Below are positions 5,410 through 6,885 of a stretch of DNA of 6,885 nucleotides, one piece after another. The DNA is taken from positions 1 to 6,885 of the forward strand of contig JASHXK010000058.1 of NCBI GenBank assembly GCA_030043575.1, given 5' to 3'. This DNA is from Terriglobales bacterium (GTDB taxonomy: Bacteria > Acidobacteriota > Terriglobia > Terriglobales > Acidobacteriaceae). Each line of letters begins with the position of its first letter. Positions within the stretch are counted from its first letter, which is position 1. Made by a program: the position numbers and the translations under genes. Under the pieces are notes generated by a model, which was given only the letters and a program-made list of their open reading frames with translations, had not been told where the DNA came from and ran no database searches.

Positions 5410-6493
5410 CTTTGCTGTCGCAGACGGACTCGACAATTTTCAGCGCCCTGACGCACTGCTCGCGGCTGACATCGAGATGGGTGACGAAGCGGATGATGTA
5501 CGGGCCGTATGCGCTAGCCAATACGTTGCGTTCCGCCAACTTGCTCGACAGATCCGCCCCAGTGATGCCGCTTCCGGAGGTATCGCAAATCAGAATGTTG
5601 GTTTGAACCTTCGCGGGATCGATTTTGATGCCAGGAATTTCCGCAAGGCCTCGAGCGAGAAACTTCGCATTGTCATGGTCCTCCGCCAGTTTGCCCGGTC
5701 CCTGCTCCAGAGCAATGAGGCCTGCGGCTGCCAGAATGCCCGCCTGCCGCATGCCGCCGCCGAGAGCTTTGCGGTAGTTGCGGCCGCGATCGATCGCCTC
5801 CGCGCTGCCGACCAGCAGCGATCCTACCGGTGCACCAAGGCCTTTGGATAGACAGAACATCACCGTATCGGCCTTGGCGGTAAGCTTTGCGACATCGATG
5901 CCGAGCGCAACGGCGGCGTTGAAGACGCGCGCGCCATCAAGATGGACTGGTAGTCCGGCGTCGTGCGTGCGATCGCAGACGTCGTCGAAAACTTCCGGAG
6001 GCGTGATCGTTCCGCCCGCCATGTTGTGCGTGTTCTCCAGCGTAACCAGGCCGGTCTTGGCGGCGTGGTAGCTCTTGGTCCTGATCTTGGACCTGACGTC
6101 TTCCCAGGGCAGAATGCCGTCCTCGCCGCGCGCCGTGCGCGGCACCACTCCTGAGAAGTGCGCCATCATCGCCATCTCGTACTCGAAAATGTGGCTGCGC
6201 TCCTGGCAGATGATCTCCTGCCCGTGATGCGTGTGGAGCTTGATCGCGATCTGGTTGCCCATGGTCCCGCTGGGAACGAAGAGTGCCGCCTCACGCCCGA
6301 AGATCTCTGCCGCGCGCTTTTCCAGGCGATTGATCGTGGGATCTTCGGCGTAGACATCGTCGCCAACTTCGGCTTCGAACATCGCGCGCCGCATCTCTGG
6401 TGAGGGCTTGGTGACGGTGTCGCTGCGCAGGTCGATGGCCGGAGTTGTAAAACGGGGAGGCTTGACGTCCGATTCAGGAGCCGAGGTGTACAT
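5399..6493 (-). CDS. ltaE: Low-specificity L-threonine aldolase
   Basis: This is a cytoplasmic PLP enzyme that cleaves L-threonine or L-allo-threonine to glycine and acetaldehyde (EC 4.1.2.48 type). At 364 residues it is slightly longer than E. coli LtaE because of about 20 extra N-terminal residues before IDLRSDTVTKPS. Family motifs are in order: VGDDVYAEDPT (43-53), PSGTMGN (74-80, cofactor phosphate region), the His-containing RSHIFEYE (99-106), LENTHN (152-157), HLDGARVFNA (184-193, Asp186 near the PLP nitrogen), CLSKGLGAPVGSLLVG (214-229, Lys217 the Schiff-base lysine), GGGMRQAG (245-252) and IIRFVTHLDVS (333-343). Nothing essential is missing. The start ATG at 6493 follows the upstream dehydratase stop by 9 nt, and an AGGA overlapping that junction can serve as the RBS, so the two genes are likely one operon. 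The gene end overlaps the convergent GloVer B gene. Confidence 0.95.
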   Translation of the reverse strand: MYTSAPESDVKPPRFTTPAIDLRSDTVTKPSPEMRRAMFEAEVGDDVYAEDPTINRLEKRAAEIFGREAALFVPSGTMGNQIAIKLHTHHGQEIICQERSHIFEYEMAMMAHFSGVVPRTARGEDGILPWEDVRSKIRTKSYHAAKTGLVTLENTHNMAGGTITPPEVFDDVCDRTHDAGLPVHLDGARVFNAAVALGIDVAKLTAKADTVMFCLSKGLGAPVGSLLVGSAEAIDRGRNYRKALGGGMRQAGILAAAGLIALEQGPGKLAEDHDNAKFLARGLAEIPGIKIDPAKVQTNILICDTSGSGITGADLSSKLAERNVLASAYGPYIIRFVTHLDVSREQCVRALKIVESVCDSKVTA

Positions 6494-6502
6494 AGAAGAA
6501 TC

Positions 6503-6885
6503 CTACGCCAGGATCAACTCGGAGAACCTTGCCAGATCGATGTTGCCACCGCTCACCACGCAGACAATCTTTCCGGTGCCCGCTTTTCCGCTAAACCCGG
6601 CGGCCACGGCACACGCGCCTGCACCTTCGGCGATCACGTGATTGCGCAAGGCTACGAGGCGCATCGCTTGCCGAGTTTCCTCGAGGGTCGTGACAATGGA
6701 GCCGGCAAGCAGCTGGCTCGCCAGCGCCCACATGCGGGGAAAGACAGACTTGCCGCCGCATCCATCGACCCAGCTGGCTTGCCAATTGGGAAAGCTTTGC
6801 GCCGAGCCGGCGGCCAACGAATACGCCAGCGGGGCCGCGGTCTCCGGCTCAGCGGCGAAGACCTTGGCGTGGCTTCCGTGCTCCT
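6503..6885 (-). CDS. Serine/threonine dehydratase (PLP-dependent), C-terminal part
   Basis: The frame is open to the right edge and gives 126 C-terminal residues beginning EHGSHAKVFAAEPETAAPLA. The pattern matches the C-terminal half of fold-type II PLP threonine/serine dehydratases of the IlvA/TdcB group: KVFAxEPE, PNWQASWVDGCGGKSV, RNHVIAEGAGACAVAA and VVSGGNIDLARF near the end, where SGGN(I/V)D is a family hallmark. The enzyme deaminates L-threonine to 2-oxobutanoate or L-serine to pyruvate. The protein ends shortly after SGGNID with no room for an ACT regulatory domain, so it resembles the short, catabolic or ectoine-cluster-like dehydratases more than feedback-regulated IlvA. The catalytic lysine and start are outside the window, so the exact subfamily is open. 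The TTG at 6817 is an internal leucine and not a start. It is followed by ltaE after 9 nt, consistent with a joint threonine-degradation operon. Confidence 0.88.
   Translation of the reverse strand, partial: EHGSHAKVFAAEPETAAPLAYSLAAGSAQSFPNWQASWVDGCGGKSVFPRMWALASQLLAGSIVTTLEETRQAMRLVALRNHVIAEGAGACAVAAGFSGKAGTGKIVCVVSGGNIDLARFSELILA

Noticed and set aside
5249..5851. Plus-strand 200-residue open frame
   Set aside because: It runs antisense to the well-conserved ltaE and overlaps GloVer B in another frame. It has no recognisable motif.

Overview
The window looks like chromosomal DNA of a soil-type Acidobacteriota (Koribacter/Terriglobia-like). This is an inference from four things together: moderately high G+C, a ToxR-topology winged-helix/TPR regulator, paralogous secreted GloVer-repeat proteins, and short intergenic palindromes with a CT-NN-AG centre. 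No rRNA or other phylogenetic marker is present to confirm it.

Layout, left to right. (1) At 1-88, on the minus strand, is the start of a lysine/alanine-rich, histone-H1-tail-like protein that runs off the left edge. (2) 89-430 has no gene but carries a cluster of palindromes and a larger nested inverted repeat. (3) 431-2311, minus strand, is a membrane-spanning transcriptional regulator: an N-terminal OmpR/PhoB-type winged helix, one transmembrane segment, a TolB/FlgO-like domain and a C-terminal TPR array. (4) About 2312-2677 is the divergent control region, with two stem-loops in the putative leader of the next gene. (5) 2678-3918 and 4018-5409, plus strand, are two tandem paralogues made of seven GloVer (TIGR03803-type) repeats each, both with signal peptides and good Shine-Dalgarno sequences. 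The first is broken by a frameshift near 3605-3622. (6) On the minus strand, entering from the right edge, are the C-terminal part of a serine/threonine dehydratase (6503-6885) and, 9 nt downstream, a complete low-specificity L-threonine aldolase (5399-6493). The aldolase stop overlaps the end of the second GloVer gene by 11 bp.

Working together: dehydratase and aldolase form a small threonine-catabolism operon (threonine to 2-oxobutanoate, and threonine to glycine plus acetaldehyde). The regulator and the GloVer pair are divergent and share a control region, so the regulator may control the pair. That is inference from arrangement only. The GloVer proteins have no known biochemical role. Here they look like secreted seven-bladed propellers, with every mature-region cysteine in a CX4-5C pair. 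The least explained parts of the window are the GloVer pair, its divergent regulator and the palindrome cluster.
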